Assembly (NCBI GenBank): GCA_021803245.1
Contig: JAJZLT010000008.1
Location: 1 to 41,407 of the forward strand
Origin: Microcaldota archaeon
GTDB taxonomy: Archaea; Micrarchaeota; Micrarchaeia; Micrarchaeales; CABMGC01
DNA length: 41,407 bases
Direction of reading: 5' to 3'
The notes under the pieces were generated by a model. The model searched no databases. It saw only the letters and a program-made list of their open reading frames with translations, and was not told the origin of the DNA. A program made the translations under genes and the position numbers. This document shows, in pieces, positions 1-7,640 of the stretch (positions within the stretch are counted from its first letter, which is position 1; each line of letters starts with the position of its first letter).

Positions 1-2
1 TC

Positions 3-101
3 TCTAGGCAGGAAGGATTCCTTTACTTCATAGACAAGAGTGGCTATGTTGCAAGGACAAAGATGAACAGGAAGGGCAGAATAAGCAGGAAACGAAGATA
101 A
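3..101 (+). CDS. C-terminal end of an unidentified small basic protein (partial)
   Basis: An open frame enters from the left edge and stops at the TAA at 99-101, giving 32 residues that read EGFLYFIDKSGYVARTKMNR and then a very basic tail (KGRISRKRR). The start lies outside the window. The composition suggests a small soluble, possibly nucleic-acid-binding protein, but I do not recognise the family. T-rich sequence follows immediately and would suit an archaeal terminator. That the frame is coding is inferred from its sensible composition only. Confidence 0.5.
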   Translation, partial: SRQEGFLYFIDKSGYVARTKMNRKGRISRKRR

Positions 102-119
102 ATCCTAAAACAATTTTGC

Positions 120-156
120 TTTTTTTATTTTAATTTTATATTTATTTCTTTTTTGC
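120..156 (+). terminator. T-rich tracts, probable archaeal terminator, overlapping a promoter-like stretch
   Basis: Runs of seven and six T occur after the stop at 101, which is typical of intrinsic archaeal termination. The same stretch holds TTTTATATTTATTT, which could be the TATA box of the next gene. The two roles cannot be separated from the sequence. Confidence 0.4.
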
Positions 157-184
157 TTCTTTTATTGTTTTGATCTGTCACAGC

Positions 185-761
185 ATGCATTCCGGAGAGT
201 GGTTTTATTTCAAGGAATAAAAGGATACGCAGGACATATATCGAGGAAAAAGCGGCACAGCGCAGAACTGAACCTGTTCAGGCAGCTAAGAAAAAGAAAA
301 ACCTCTCGTATAGGGTCGGCTTTGCCCTTGTTATCCTAGGTGCTGCATTTTTAATAATAGGGTCCCTCTCAGTTTTTTACAACTTAAATTCCTTTGTTTC
401 AAAAGCGGTTCCTAATGCAATAAATGTTATAGGTGCAAACGCCTTCAATGCGGAGCTTAAACTTTATAATATTACTGAAACGCAGTATCAGAGTGAAGTT
501 GGCTCGTTTCTGGAATTTGAGGGAGGCGTCAACCTGCTTTTTGGACTTCTGGCTGTTGTGTCAGCTTATATGTTCTTCATGAGGAACAGCACAACCAGGA
601 CCGGGAAGACTATCTGGATAGTAGTAAGCATCTTTACAGGGATACTGAGCATTTTACTAAATGGCTTGGACATAGGATTGGCAGGCCCGCTGTTCGTATT
701 GGCAGGAGGCATCCTGGCCCTGGTAGGCTTTACAAGGCAGGAAAAAGTCGATAGCAGTTGA
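185..761 (+). CDS. Four-helix membrane protein with an unclear start (possible frameshift)
   Basis: The ORF track lists only 558-761, but the same frame is open from 174. Translated upstream it gives a basic cytoplasmic segment (RNKRIRRTYIEEKAAQ, then a KKKK stretch) and hydrophobic spans near VGFALVILGAAFLIIGS, NLLFGLLAVVSAYMFF, IWIVVSIFTGILSILL and PLFVLAGGILALVGF. That is a convincing four-helix protein of about 190 residues. The frame has no ATG, GTG or TTG between the stop at 171 and the GTG at 558. An ATG at 185 in another frame, reading MHSGEWFYFKE, runs into a stop at 218. Either there is an indel near 205-220, or the gene uses a non-standard start such as ATT at 189. The family is not recognised. 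Confidence 0.55.
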
Positions 762-847
762 ATCCTTCCGCCTGACTAATATAATGGACCAATATAAGAC
801 GCGGCTGCGGAAATTCTGGCTGCTCTTGGCATGGAAATCTCCTAGAC

Positions 848-1987
848 TCAGAAAGTTTCGATTCTGGGCCAGTCTATGTCTGATGGCTTTGTCTGCGAGA
901 ACATTTCCGAAGTATCAGCTACATCTGCCCTTGTCAAGGACATTACGCCTATATTTATCAATGCCAATATGCTTGTTGCGAGCAGGTATGACGTATATGT
1001 ATATAGGTATTCGTAGCTAAGCAGTACGAATGCAACTACCGCCACTATTGCAGAGAACTTGAACGTCTTTGATGAAGGCCTGAGTATTAGTAATGCTGAG
1101 ACAAATTCAAGTGCAACGATGGCCAGGTTGGCTCCAGAAGTATAATAGCTATAATTGTTGCTAAATAGGAACTGCTGGAAGCCGTTCTTCATTACATATG
1201 AGGCAAAGAATGAGAATTGTGAAAATGAGAAGTACATAAGTATGCTTCCCGCTATTATAGACAGGACTGAAGAAACGTATACAAACTCGTTATATTTCAT
1301 CTTGAGCTGGACCGGGGATATCCGGCTTACAGTATCTATATCTTCAAGGCAGTACTCTGCGCCATTATATTCTATCAGGTCAGAGTAGCAGAACGGCCTT
1401 TTGCAGTAGTTGCATATTGAGTATGCAGGGCGCCACGGGTGCGTAGAGCATGACTTGCCCTTTGCCAGCGCCATGTTTTGTCTCGCATTCTTTGTGATAG
1501 AGATGCTCTTTTTCTCGTTTATTTCAGGAGCGTAATACTCGCGTGCCGCATTTTCAGGCGCCACGTTGGGTGGCACGTTAGGAATAGGCACTTCTTGGAC
1601 AGGTTCCGGCTCTTTTGGCACCGGCTGCTGCACCTGTTCCGCATGCTGCATTTCCTTCTGTGGTTGTATGGGCTTTGGCTGCTGCAGGACCAGCGTGCTT
1701 GGCAGTGATTCTGATGTGGTAATAATCTCGTGGGATGCAGACTGCACTTGCTCTTCCTGCGATGGCGATGCCTGCGCGGCATTGCTTTTTTTGCTGAATG
1801 CACCGGAGAGCGATGCTAGAAATCCCTTCTTCTTCGCTTTAGCTGCCTTCTGCTGCACAGCCTGAGTTGCAAGAGCAGAGCTAGGCGCGGCAGACCCAAT
1901 ACCGGATCCTTTGTCGGCAACGCTACCCTTATTGTTTACATAGCCTCTTTTCTTGAAAATTAGAAGGCTATTTGGGTCTACGCTCAA
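848..1987 (-). CDS. B-box-type zinc-finger membrane protein
   Basis: A 379-residue protein. Residues 1-60 are basic and low-complexity, and 60-150 form a Pro/Gln/Glu-rich linker. Residues 180-213 hold a B-box-like zinc knuckle (C-x2-H-x8-C-x2-C-x4-C-x12-C, starting CSTHPWRPA). From about 230 to 360 there are roughly four hydrophobic helices. The zinc site and linker therefore face one side of the membrane, probably the cytoplasm. The start is TTG, 17 nt downstream of the S26e stop on the same strand, so the two genes are probably co-transcribed. Prokaryotic B-box/membrane proteins are known as a class but mostly lack an assigned function. The role here is unknown; a link to ribosomes or to the membrane is only suggested by the operon. 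Confidence 0.75.
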   Translation of the reverse strand: MSVDPNSLLIFKKRGYVNNKGSVADKGSGIGSAAPSSALATQAVQQKAAKAKKKGFLASLSGAFSKKSNAAQASPSQEEQVQSASHEIITTSESLPSTLVLQQPKPIQPQKEMQHAEQVQQPVPKEPEPVQEVPIPNVPPNVAPENAAREYYAPEINEKKSISITKNARQNMALAKGKSCSTHPWRPAYSICNYCKRPFCYSDLIEYNGAEYCLEDIDTVSRISPVQLKMKYNEFVYVSSVLSIIAGSILMYFSFSQFSFFASYVMKNGFQQFLFSNNYSYYTSGANLAIVALEFVSALLILRPSSKTFKFSAIVAVVAFVLLSYEYLYTYTSYLLATSILALINIGVMSLTRADVADTSEMFSQTKPSDIDWPRIETF

Positions 1988-2004
1988 AAAACCACTTCTT
2001 TTCT

Positions 2005-2256
2005 CTAGAACTTCTTATTGCTATTAGAGAATCTCATGGCTTCCTCCTTCTTCTTCTCGAATATGCCCCTGTGCTTTGCGCAACTTATGCAATAGTAGAT
2101 CTTCCTCTTTGACATGAACCGCACATTGTTTCCGCCCATGTTCGGGTCTGTGCCGAAGCGTATGGTCTTTTCATATGCTACTGCCTTATTTCTAGGCATT
2201 GATCTACCGCAGTTGTCGCAAGTTACCAGTGGTTCTCGTCCTCTCAGCACCAACAC
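2005..2256 (-). CDS. rps26e: Ribosomal protein S26e
   Basis: An 83-residue small-subunit protein with two Cys pairs in the S26e pattern: VTCDNCGRSMPRNKAV near the N-terminus and YYCISCAKHRGI further on, forming the zinc site. In eukaryotes S26 sits at the mRNA exit channel, and among archaea the protein is patchily distributed. It lacks the usual basic leader before VTC. The annotated GTG is 25 bp downstream of a clear TATA box, so the mRNA is probably leaderless. TTG and GTG codons just downstream are alternative starts. The B-box membrane protein follows on the same strand. Confidence 0.88.
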   Translation of the reverse strand: MLVLRGREPLVTCDNCGRSMPRNKAVAYEKTIRFGTDPNMGGNNVRFMSKRKIYYCISCAKHRGIFEKKKEEAMRFSNSNKKF

Positions 2257-2275
2257 CTCTTTTACTTATTATCTT

Positions 2276-2286
2276 TACTTATAAAG
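2276..2286 (-). promoter_or_regulatory. TATA box of the S26e operon
   Basis: Read on the minus strand, CTTTATAAGTA lies about 25 bp upstream of the GTG at 2256. This is the spacing expected between an archaeal TATA box and a transcription start, so the transcript should begin at or very near the start codon. Confidence 0.6.
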
Positions 2287-2319
2287 ATTAATAGACTTAT
2301 GTCTTCAACAAGGCCGTCA

Positions 2320-2370
2320 TCAGCTGACGTTAATCAGCGTTGCTGCAAACGCTATTTGGCTGATTTGATG
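2320..2370. other. Nested inverted repeats between the S26e and TFB promoters
   Basis: CGTCA-TCAGC-TGACG forms a short hairpin. Next to it ATCAGC pairs with GCTGAT around an inner AGCGTT/AACGCT stem. The arms are perfect but short. The element sits in the divergent intergenic region upstream of the TFB promoters and could be an operator or chance structure. Confidence 0.3.
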
Positions 2371-2395
2371 ACTGCTTATGCAGTTTTAGGCAAAT

Positions 2396-2410
2396 AGAAA
2401 GATTTAAATA
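2396..2410 (+). promoter_or_regulatory. Distal BRE/TATA element upstream of TFB
   Basis: AGAAAGATTTAAATAT matches an archaeal purine-rich BRE followed by a TATA box. The same AGAAAGATTTAAA string recurs 46 bp downstream, so the TFB operon appears to have two tandem promoters. Confidence 0.55.
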
Positions 2411-2441
2411 TCTATCTAGCCATAATAATACTGCTCATTTT

Positions 2442-2456
2442 AGAAAGATTTAAAAA
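2442..2456 (+). promoter_or_regulatory. Proximal BRE/TATA element upstream of TFB
   Basis: This second copy of AGAAAGATTTAAA would start transcription near 2475-2480, giving a 5' leader of about 45 nt before the TFB ATG at 2523. That leader contains a 12-codon upstream ORF. Confidence 0.6.
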
Positions 2457-2484
2457 TTTAATTATAGAAAGGCCCGAAGCTAGC

Positions 2485-2523
2485 ATGCTGAAGGCAGAGC
2501 AGATGGCATTTAAGTGGTTATAA
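2485..2523 (+). CDS. Possible 12-codon leader ORF overlapping the TFB start
   Basis: ATG at 2485 opens MLKAEQMAFKWL and stops at the TAA at 2521-2523. Its last A is the first base of the TFB ATG (TAATG). It begins just downstream of the predicted transcription start. A termination-reinitiation coupling signal is possible, but chance is not excluded because the ORF is so short. Confidence 0.3.
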   Translation: MLKAEQMAFKWL

Positions 2524-3569
2524 TGGAGAAAACTACGAAAAAATCAAAATCAAAGCAGATAAGCAAGGTTAGGGATAGTGAGACCGAGGAAGTCTTTGAT
2601 GATGCACCGCAAGCGAAGCAGCCCGTAGCTGCAAGGGCGGCGGCGGTTCCGCAAGGCGGCGCAGAGATAAAGAAATGCCCCAGCTGTGGCAGTTTGGACG
2701 TTATCTTTGACAATGAACGAGGAGAGTATATCTGCAACAACTGCGGCTTGGTAATAGAGGAGAATGTTACCGATGTAGGGCCGGAGTGGCGCGCGTTTGA
2801 CTCTGACCAGAGAAATGCAAGGGCGAGGACAGGCGCTCCGATAAAGTACATGAAGCCCAACAAGGGGCTGGTCACTGAAATAGACATGTATAACAAGGAC
2901 ATACGAGGCACCAAGCTGCCTTCTAAGAGGCAGGCACAGCTCTACAGGATGAGGAAGTGGCACAAGAGGGCGAGCATAGCGAGCTCAAGCGAGAGAAACT
3001 ATCTGGTGGCGCTGCCTGAACTCAACAGGGTAGCAAGCTATCTGGGCTTGCCGGACAACATACGCGAGCAGACAGCGCTTCTTTACAGGCAGTGCGTGAA
3101 GAATAATCTTATAAGGGGAAGGCCGATAGAAACTGTAGTAAACGCAGCGCTATATGCAACATGCAGAAGCGCAGGAATGCCCAGGACCCTTGATGAGATC
3201 TCGCAGATCTCAAATGTCTCGAAGAAGGAGATAGGCCGCACATACCGCATAATAGCGCATGAACTTAATCTTAAGATACCGCTGACCGATCCTTCGAGCT
3301 ACGTGCCGAGGTACGTTGCCGCGCTGAAGCTGAGCGGCGAGGCGCAGGAGAAGGCCATGCTACTGCTTAAGCAGGCGATGAAGAAAGGCCTGATAAGCGG
3401 AAGGAGCCCTACAGGCGTGTCCGCAGCGGCAGTTTATATAGCAGGCGCACTGGTTGGCGAGAGGAGGACCCAGAAGGAAGTGGCTGATGTGGCAGGAGTA
3501 ACAGAAGTCACCATAAGGAACAGATACCGGGAGCTCAAGCAGGAGCTCAGCATAGACGTGAACCTTTAA
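2523..3569 (+). CDS. tfb: Transcription initiation factor IIB (TFB)
   Basis: TFB bridges TBP-DNA and RNA polymerase at archaeal promoters. The 348-residue product has a zinc ribbon (C52-x2-C55 ... C71-x2-C74, CPSCG and CNNCG), then the B-reader/linker region with EWRAFD, then two cyclin-fold repeats with the recognition segments TLDEISQISNVSKKEIGRTYR and TQKEVADVAGVTEVTIRNRYREL. About 50 basic and Ala-rich residues precede the zinc ribbon, longer than is usual for TFB. I chose the ATG at 2523; GTG at 2514 is an alternative adding three residues. An anchored secreted protein and malic enzyme follow at short spacing. Confidence 0.97.
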   Translation: MEKTTKKSKSKQISKVRDSETEEVFDDAPQAKQPVAARAAAVPQGGAEIKKCPSCGSLDVIFDNERGEYICNNCGLVIEENVTDVGPEWRAFDSDQRNARARTGAPIKYMKPNKGLVTEIDMYNKDIRGTKLPSKRQAQLYRMRKWHKRASIASSSERNYLVALPELNRVASYLGLPDNIREQTALLYRQCVKNNLIRGRPIETVVNAALYATCRSAGMPRTLDEISQISNVSKKEIGRTYRIIAHELNLKIPLTDPSSYVPRYVAALKLSGEAQEKAMLLLKQAMKKGLISGRSPTGVSAAAVYIAGALVGERRTQKEVADVAGVTEVTIRNRYRELKQELSIDVNL

Positions 3570-3577
3570 GTGGTCTG

Positions 3578-3994
3578 ATGCGCATTGAAGCGGCCCTTGT
3601 GGCCGTTTCCTTTCTTTTATTTTCAGGCTTAGCCTTTGCGCAGCATTCAGGCATAAGCACTTCAGGCTACAACGCCCTGCAGGCCAGGGAATATGTTGCC
3701 AACGCAACAGCATATGTAAAGAGCGTGAACGAAAGCGCCTACCTCATTTTCTACCCTAATCTGACCACAGCGTATTCCTACCTTTCTAAGGCCGGGAGTT
3801 ATAGCAATTCATCGCCTTCTACTGCAGTTTCTTTTGCATACAAGGCTACGCAATCTGCAAGGAATGCGTACCAGAACATACAGGTTTACAAAGCAGACTC
3901 CCTCGCAGTTGTAATGGCATTTACCATTGCTACGGCCTTGGTCTTATATATGTATATGAAGCGCATTGATAGGAAGATGAAGAGCAAGGCGTAG
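3578..3994 (+). CDS. Small secreted protein with a C-terminal membrane anchor
   Basis: A 138-residue protein. Residues 1-21 look like a signal peptide ending at a typical FAFAQ-like site (GLAFAQ). The middle is helical, Ala/Ser/Tyr-rich and carries N-glycosylation sequons (NAT, NES, NLT, NSS). A single span near LAVVMAFTIATALVLYMYM is followed by a basic cytoplasmic tail. The domain should therefore face outward with a C-terminal anchor. The start lies 8 nt after the TFB stop and the stop is 17 nt before malic enzyme, so the three genes are probably one transcript. The family is not recognised. Confidence 0.75.
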   Translation: MRIEAALVAVSFLLFSGLAFAQHSGISTSGYNALQAREYVANATAYVKSVNESAYLIFYPNLTTAYSYLSKAGSYSNSSPSTAVSFAYKATQSARNAYQNIQVYKADSLAVVMAFTIATALVLYMYMKRIDRKMKSKA

Positions 3995-4011
3995 TTTCAC
4001 ATGGTAATTTT

Positions 4012-5274
4012 ATGGTAAATAAAGAAGACGTACTTGAAGCCCATAAACGCAATGGAGGCAAGGTAGGTACAATAGGCAAGGTTGCGATTACAGGAATGGA
4101 TGACCTGTCAGTCTATTATACGCCTGGCGTTGCTTATGTTTGCGAGGCCATAAAAGCCGACAAGACGCTTGCCTATGAATACACCGGCAAGTCGAACACC
4201 GTAGCCATTGTTTCTGATGGCACTAGAATCTTGGGCCTTGGGGATATAGGGCCGGAGGCAGGGATGCCAGTTATGGAGGGCAAGGCATTGCTTTTCAAGA
4301 AATACGGCGGAGTTGATGCCGTGCCTCTCTGCCTGGACACGAAGGATGAGAATGAAATAATTAAAGTGGTAAAGGCAATAGGACCCAGCTTCGGCGCCAT
4401 TAACATAGAGGATATAGAATCGCCGAAGTGCTTCAGGATCGTGGATCGCCTGAGCAGGGAGCTCAGCATACCTGTATTCCACGATGACCAGCAAGGCACT
4501 GCGGTAGTGGTGCTTGGAGCGCTAGTTAATGCATTGAAGCTTGCCGGGAAAGACAAGAAAGCGAGGATAGTTGTGAATGGCGCAGGCGCAGCAGGATTGG
4601 GCATCATACGCCTGCTGAGCTTTGCCGGTTACAAAAACCTGTATTCGCTTGACAGGAATGGCATAATATACAGGGAGAGGGAGGACCTTAACGATTTCAA
4701 AAAGGAGATAGCATTAAAGACAAACAGCGAAGGGCTTTCTGGAGGGATAGAGGAGGCGGTAAAAGGCTCGGATGTGCTGATCAGTGCATCCAGGAAGGGT
4801 GCGTTTGGCAAGGAGATAATAAGCCTGATGGCTGAGAAGCCCATAACATTTATGCTGGCAAACCCTGAACCTGAGATAAGTTACCTTGAGGCCAAGGAAG
4901 GCGGTGCTTACATCGCAGCTACAGGAAGAAGCGATACACCGAACCAGATAAATAACCTTGTCTCTTTTCCAGGCATAGTTAAAGGCATGCTCGAAGTCAG
5001 GGCAAGTGGCGTCAACTACGAGATGCTCTATGCTGGCGCAATTGCCATTTCTAAGAGTGTGGGAGGCAGGCTGTCACAGGAGAACATAGTGCCGAGCGTT
5101 CTTGACCCAAAGGCTGCTTCCAGAGTAGCCTCGAATGTTGCTGGCGCGGTTGCGGAAGCCGCAGTGAAGACGGGGCTGGCAAGCGTGAATAAGACAAGGC
5201 AGGAAGTGAGCAAAATTACAAAAGATGCCATAAAGAAATATTCCAGGCTGGAGAAGAGGATACCGCATCTTTAG
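4012..5274 (+). CDS. maeB: NAD(P)-dependent malic enzyme (oxaloacetate-decarboxylating)
   Basis: Converts malate to pyruvate and CO2 with reduction of NAD(P). The 420-residue length matches the short prokaryotic malic enzymes without a phosphotransacetylase tail. The catalytic tyrosine region SVYYTPGVAYV, the lysine region VMEGKALLFKKYGG, the metal-binding INIEDIESP and VFHDDQQGTAVV, and the Rossmann loop VVNGAGAAGLG are all present. Whether NAD or NADP is preferred cannot be told from sequence alone. It probably supplies pyruvate or NADPH in the cytoplasm. It is the third gene of the TFB transcript. Confidence 0.95.
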   Translation: MVNKEDVLEAHKRNGGKVGTIGKVAITGMDDLSVYYTPGVAYVCEAIKADKTLAYEYTGKSNTVAIVSDGTRILGLGDIGPEAGMPVMEGKALLFKKYGGVDAVPLCLDTKDENEIIKVVKAIGPSFGAINIEDIESPKCFRIVDRLSRELSIPVFHDDQQGTAVVVLGALVNALKLAGKDKKARIVVNGAGAAGLGIIRLLSFAGYKNLYSLDRNGIIYREREDLNDFKKEIALKTNSEGLSGGIEEAVKGSDVLISASRKGAFGKEIISLMAEKPITFMLANPEPEISYLEAKEGGAYIAATGRSDTPNQINNLVSFPGIVKGMLEVRASGVNYEMLYAGAIAISKSVGGRLSQENIVPSVLDPKAASRVASNVAGAVAEAAVKTGLASVNKTRQEVSKITKDAIKKYSRLEKRIPHL

Positions 5275-5357
5275 CATGACGCGCTGAATAGGTTGCCGCT
5301 AGGCTGCCAGGCAGTTGCGCTATTTTCAAAACATGTGAACAGCAGCTGCACCTGAAA

Positions 5358-6407
5358 TTATGAAAATTTGGAATTAAGCCTCTTTAGTATCTTGTACTTT
5401 TCACCTTTCTCTATTCTTGCTGCATCTATTATGTGACACATTGTCTCTATCAGCTCATCATACCCTCTCCGGTTTATCTCGAATGGTATCTTATCCTTTC
5501 CGCCCACATTGTACGCGAATGTGACCGGATCTCTATATGCGAGTTCCTTTCCGTAAATAAGGCTGGAAACGAAGGCGAGGGAACGGATTGTAGCCCTGCC
5601 CACCCCTTTTATCAGAAGGAGGTCTCTGTAATCCTGCGGGTCCAACTCGCCGGCTCTCTTTATAGCTTCCATGCCTCTCCTGCCTACATCAACCTTTGCA
5701 ATTATTCCGTGCCTTTCCGGGTAGCTGGTTTTTTTCACTATTTTATCGTACTCCTTCAGCGCTTCTATGCTCGCTTTTTTTACCCATTCGTTCTGAGAAT
5801 ATGTAAGATCCATAGAGTTTACATGAAGCTCAGAAGAAACGCATGTATGCGGTTCATTGGTTATATCTGAAGCGTTTACTGACCCGCTGAACCATTGGAA
5901 GCGTATGGCTTTGTTTCCTTCCCGCGGCATGGCCTGCTGCACTACGGCCCATTTCTTGTCGCTGGAGAAAATGAATGAATGGTAGTATATGCCTATGTTA
6001 TCGTATATCATAGACGAATCTATCTTGGCAGCGAGGCGGCTGAATTCGGCAAACCTTTCATCCTCGCCAGGAATTGACAGAACATCAGTGCCTGCCTTTA
6101 TCTCTTCAGGGGTCTTAAGCCCGGCTTTCCCCTTTCCTCCAGCTATGTATATCGAGCCTGTTGAGTTAAGTGCTTCTTTCAATGCGCCCATGGTCACTGT
6201 TGTAGTGCCGCTGCTGTGCCAGTCATATCCAATCGCGCAGGCAAGCGCCTGGAACCAGTTGCTGTCGCTTAGCCTGGCAACAAGCTCGCCTGGGCCATAT
6301 TCATCGATTATTACCGTGCATATTGCATCGCCAAGCTTTACCATCCGCTGGAAAAGCCATCTAGGCGCTTTGCCTCCATGAAGAGGAAGTTCAGTTGCAT
6401 AGTGCAT
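5358..6407 (-). CDS. DUF763 family protein
   Basis: Opens with MHYATELPLHGGKAPRWL, the diagnostic start of DUF763, a family conserved in many archaea and thermophilic bacteria with no established function. Other family stretches are WFQALACAIGYDWHSSGTTT and CVSSELHVNSMDLTYSQNEW. Near residue 270, LLLIKGVGRATIRSLA resembles a helix-hairpin-helix DNA-binding motif, suggesting a nucleic-acid role. The track start at 6515 is too long: the ATG at 6407 gives the family N-terminus and has GGTG nine bases upstream, for 349 residues. It lies downstream of the beta-CASP gene's region but on the opposite side of a 190-bp gap. Confidence 0.88.
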   Translation of the reverse strand: MHYATELPLHGGKAPRWLFQRMVKLGDAICTVIIDEYGPGELVARLSDSNWFQALACAIGYDWHSSGTTTVTMGALKEALNSTGSIYIAGGKGKAGLKTPEEIKAGTDVLSIPGEDERFAEFSRLAAKIDSSMIYDNIGIYYHSFIFSSDKKWAVVQQAMPREGNKAIRFQWFSGSVNASDITNEPHTCVSSELHVNSMDLTYSQNEWVKKASIEALKEYDKIVKKTSYPERHGIIAKVDVGRRGMEAIKRAGELDPQDYRDLLLIKGVGRATIRSLAFVSSLIYGKELAYRDPVTFAYNVGGKDKIPFEINRRGYDELIETMCHIIDAARIEKGEKYKILKRLNSKFS

Positions 6408-6597
6408 GATAGTGACACCCTTAGAGCTAAAGGCGCTTGCCCCGCCCGGATTCGCATGCTTCTTCTCGGTACAGCAAAGGCGGCCCCTTGCTGCCTTGCA
6501 TCGCATTCTTGACACCGGTTTTGTGCCGATTTTTCATATCTCAATTCCCGATGCCGCTGCATGCCGGATTTATGCACATATTTATTCTGAATCCCGT

Positions 6598-7563
6598 TTA
6601 TGCCCGTACCGATAATTTTTGCATGTTATATTCATATAGCGGCGACGCATTGTACCCCAGATTCTGCAGTTCTACTGCAAACCTGTGCGCTTCCGCAGCC
6701 CTGCCTCTTGTGTATATGGCTTTTGGATTGCAGGCGTCTATGTACTCTCTTGCCTGCTTAAAATCCGCATGATCGCTTAATGCAAATTGGGCATCGACAT
6801 CAAAGCGCACCGTCTTTGCAAATCCAGTAGCTACCGAAGTGAATATTCTTTTCTTGAACCTGGATAAAAGGCTTGCGCTGATTTTATGCAAACTCGAAGG
6901 ATCTACAATTGCCATGAAATTTCCTTTAATAAGTAAATTGCGGTCTTCCCAATTGTAATCTGCCGATGCGTAATCCAGATCAACTCCGAATTTGCAATAG
7001 ACTTTATTTATCCTGCTTATTTTACTGCCAACGACAGGTACAACGCCTATCTCATTGGCAATCTTTATGAGTTCCTGGGATTTTCCAAGTGAGTATGCGC
7101 CGAATAGGACTATGCCCTTTTCAAGCTTCGCTTCTATGAATTTTTGTATGCAGGCTATCACTTCGCTGCGCTGATCAAACACAACATCTTTTTCAGGATA
7201 TGTGGAATCGATAATGAGCGTATCTGCCTGCTTTAACTCTATCTTTTCGGCAGCATAAGAATCCTGCATCTGATAATCGCCGCTGTAGAGTATTGTGCCG
7301 CCTTCGGTATTGCCATACAGCTGCCTTGAACCCAGCACATGCCCTGCATTGAGAAGCTTTACCCCATCCAGATTATCAGCTGCACTTATGTCCTTGCTGC
7401 ACCTTGCCTCGATAAGCTCCTTTGTTGGCTGGCTTAAGATGCAGGGCTTTCCTTTCCTTATTCCAGACATATGGTCATAGTGGGCATGCGATACAAAACT
7501 ATACTCTGTTTCAGGCTCGTGCTTGTCCAGAGCTATGCTGTAATTGCTAAACCTGAATCCCAT
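6598..7563 (-). CDS. Metallo-beta-lactamase/beta-CASP nuclease-like protein
   Basis: A 321-residue enzyme with the zinc motifs of beta-CASP nucleases: SHAHYDH (H26, H28, D30, H31), NAGHVLGS (H75), YSGDYQ (D96), the beta-CASP motif IDSTYPE (about 118-124) and a C-terminal LSDHADF (about 262-270). The family comprises RNases and DNA exonucleases (CPSF73/Artemis relatives). This form lacks the KH domains of archaeal aCPSF1 and resembles the short exonuclease group. The substrate, RNA or DNA, is not determinable here. The gene is divergent from thioredoxin reductase, with a TATA box between them. Confidence 0.85.
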   Translation of the reverse strand: MGFRFSNYSIALDKHEPETEYSFVSHAHYDHMSGIRKGKPCILSQPTKELIEARCSKDISAADNLDGVKLLNAGHVLGSRQLYGNTEGGTILYSGDYQMQDSYAAEKIELKQADTLIIDSTYPEKDVVFDQRSEVIACIQKFIEAKLEKGIVLFGAYSLGKSQELIKIANEIGVVPVVGSKISRINKVYCKFGVDLDYASADYNWEDRNLLIKGNFMAIVDPSSLHKISASLLSRFKKRIFTSVATGFAKTVRFDVDAQFALSDHADFKQAREYIDACNPKAIYTRGRAAEAHRFAVELQNLGYNASPLYEYNMQKLSVRA

Positions 7564-7599
7564 AATGTCGCCCTGATAGCAACTCCTACAATATAAAAG

Positions 7600-7609
7600 T
7601 TTATATACA
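7600..7609 (+). promoter_or_regulatory. TATA box of the thioredoxin reductase gene
   Basis: TTTATATACA lies about 36 bp upstream of the GTG at 7641. It overlaps the region just before the ATG at 7614, which is why the downstream start was preferred. Confidence 0.5.
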
Positions 7610-7640
7610 TCTAATGCGTTATTTATTATCGAATTACACG

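Noticed and set aside
848-1865. Plus-strand ORFs at 784-1020, 1155-1388, 1478-1708 and 1566-1865
   Set aside because: They are antisense to the B-box membrane protein gene, with low-complexity translations.
6408-6597. N-terminal extension of DUF763 and small ORFs on both strands here
   Set aside because: The family N-terminus starts at 6407 with a Shine-Dalgarno, and the 190 bp hold no conserved-looking frame or recognisable RNA.
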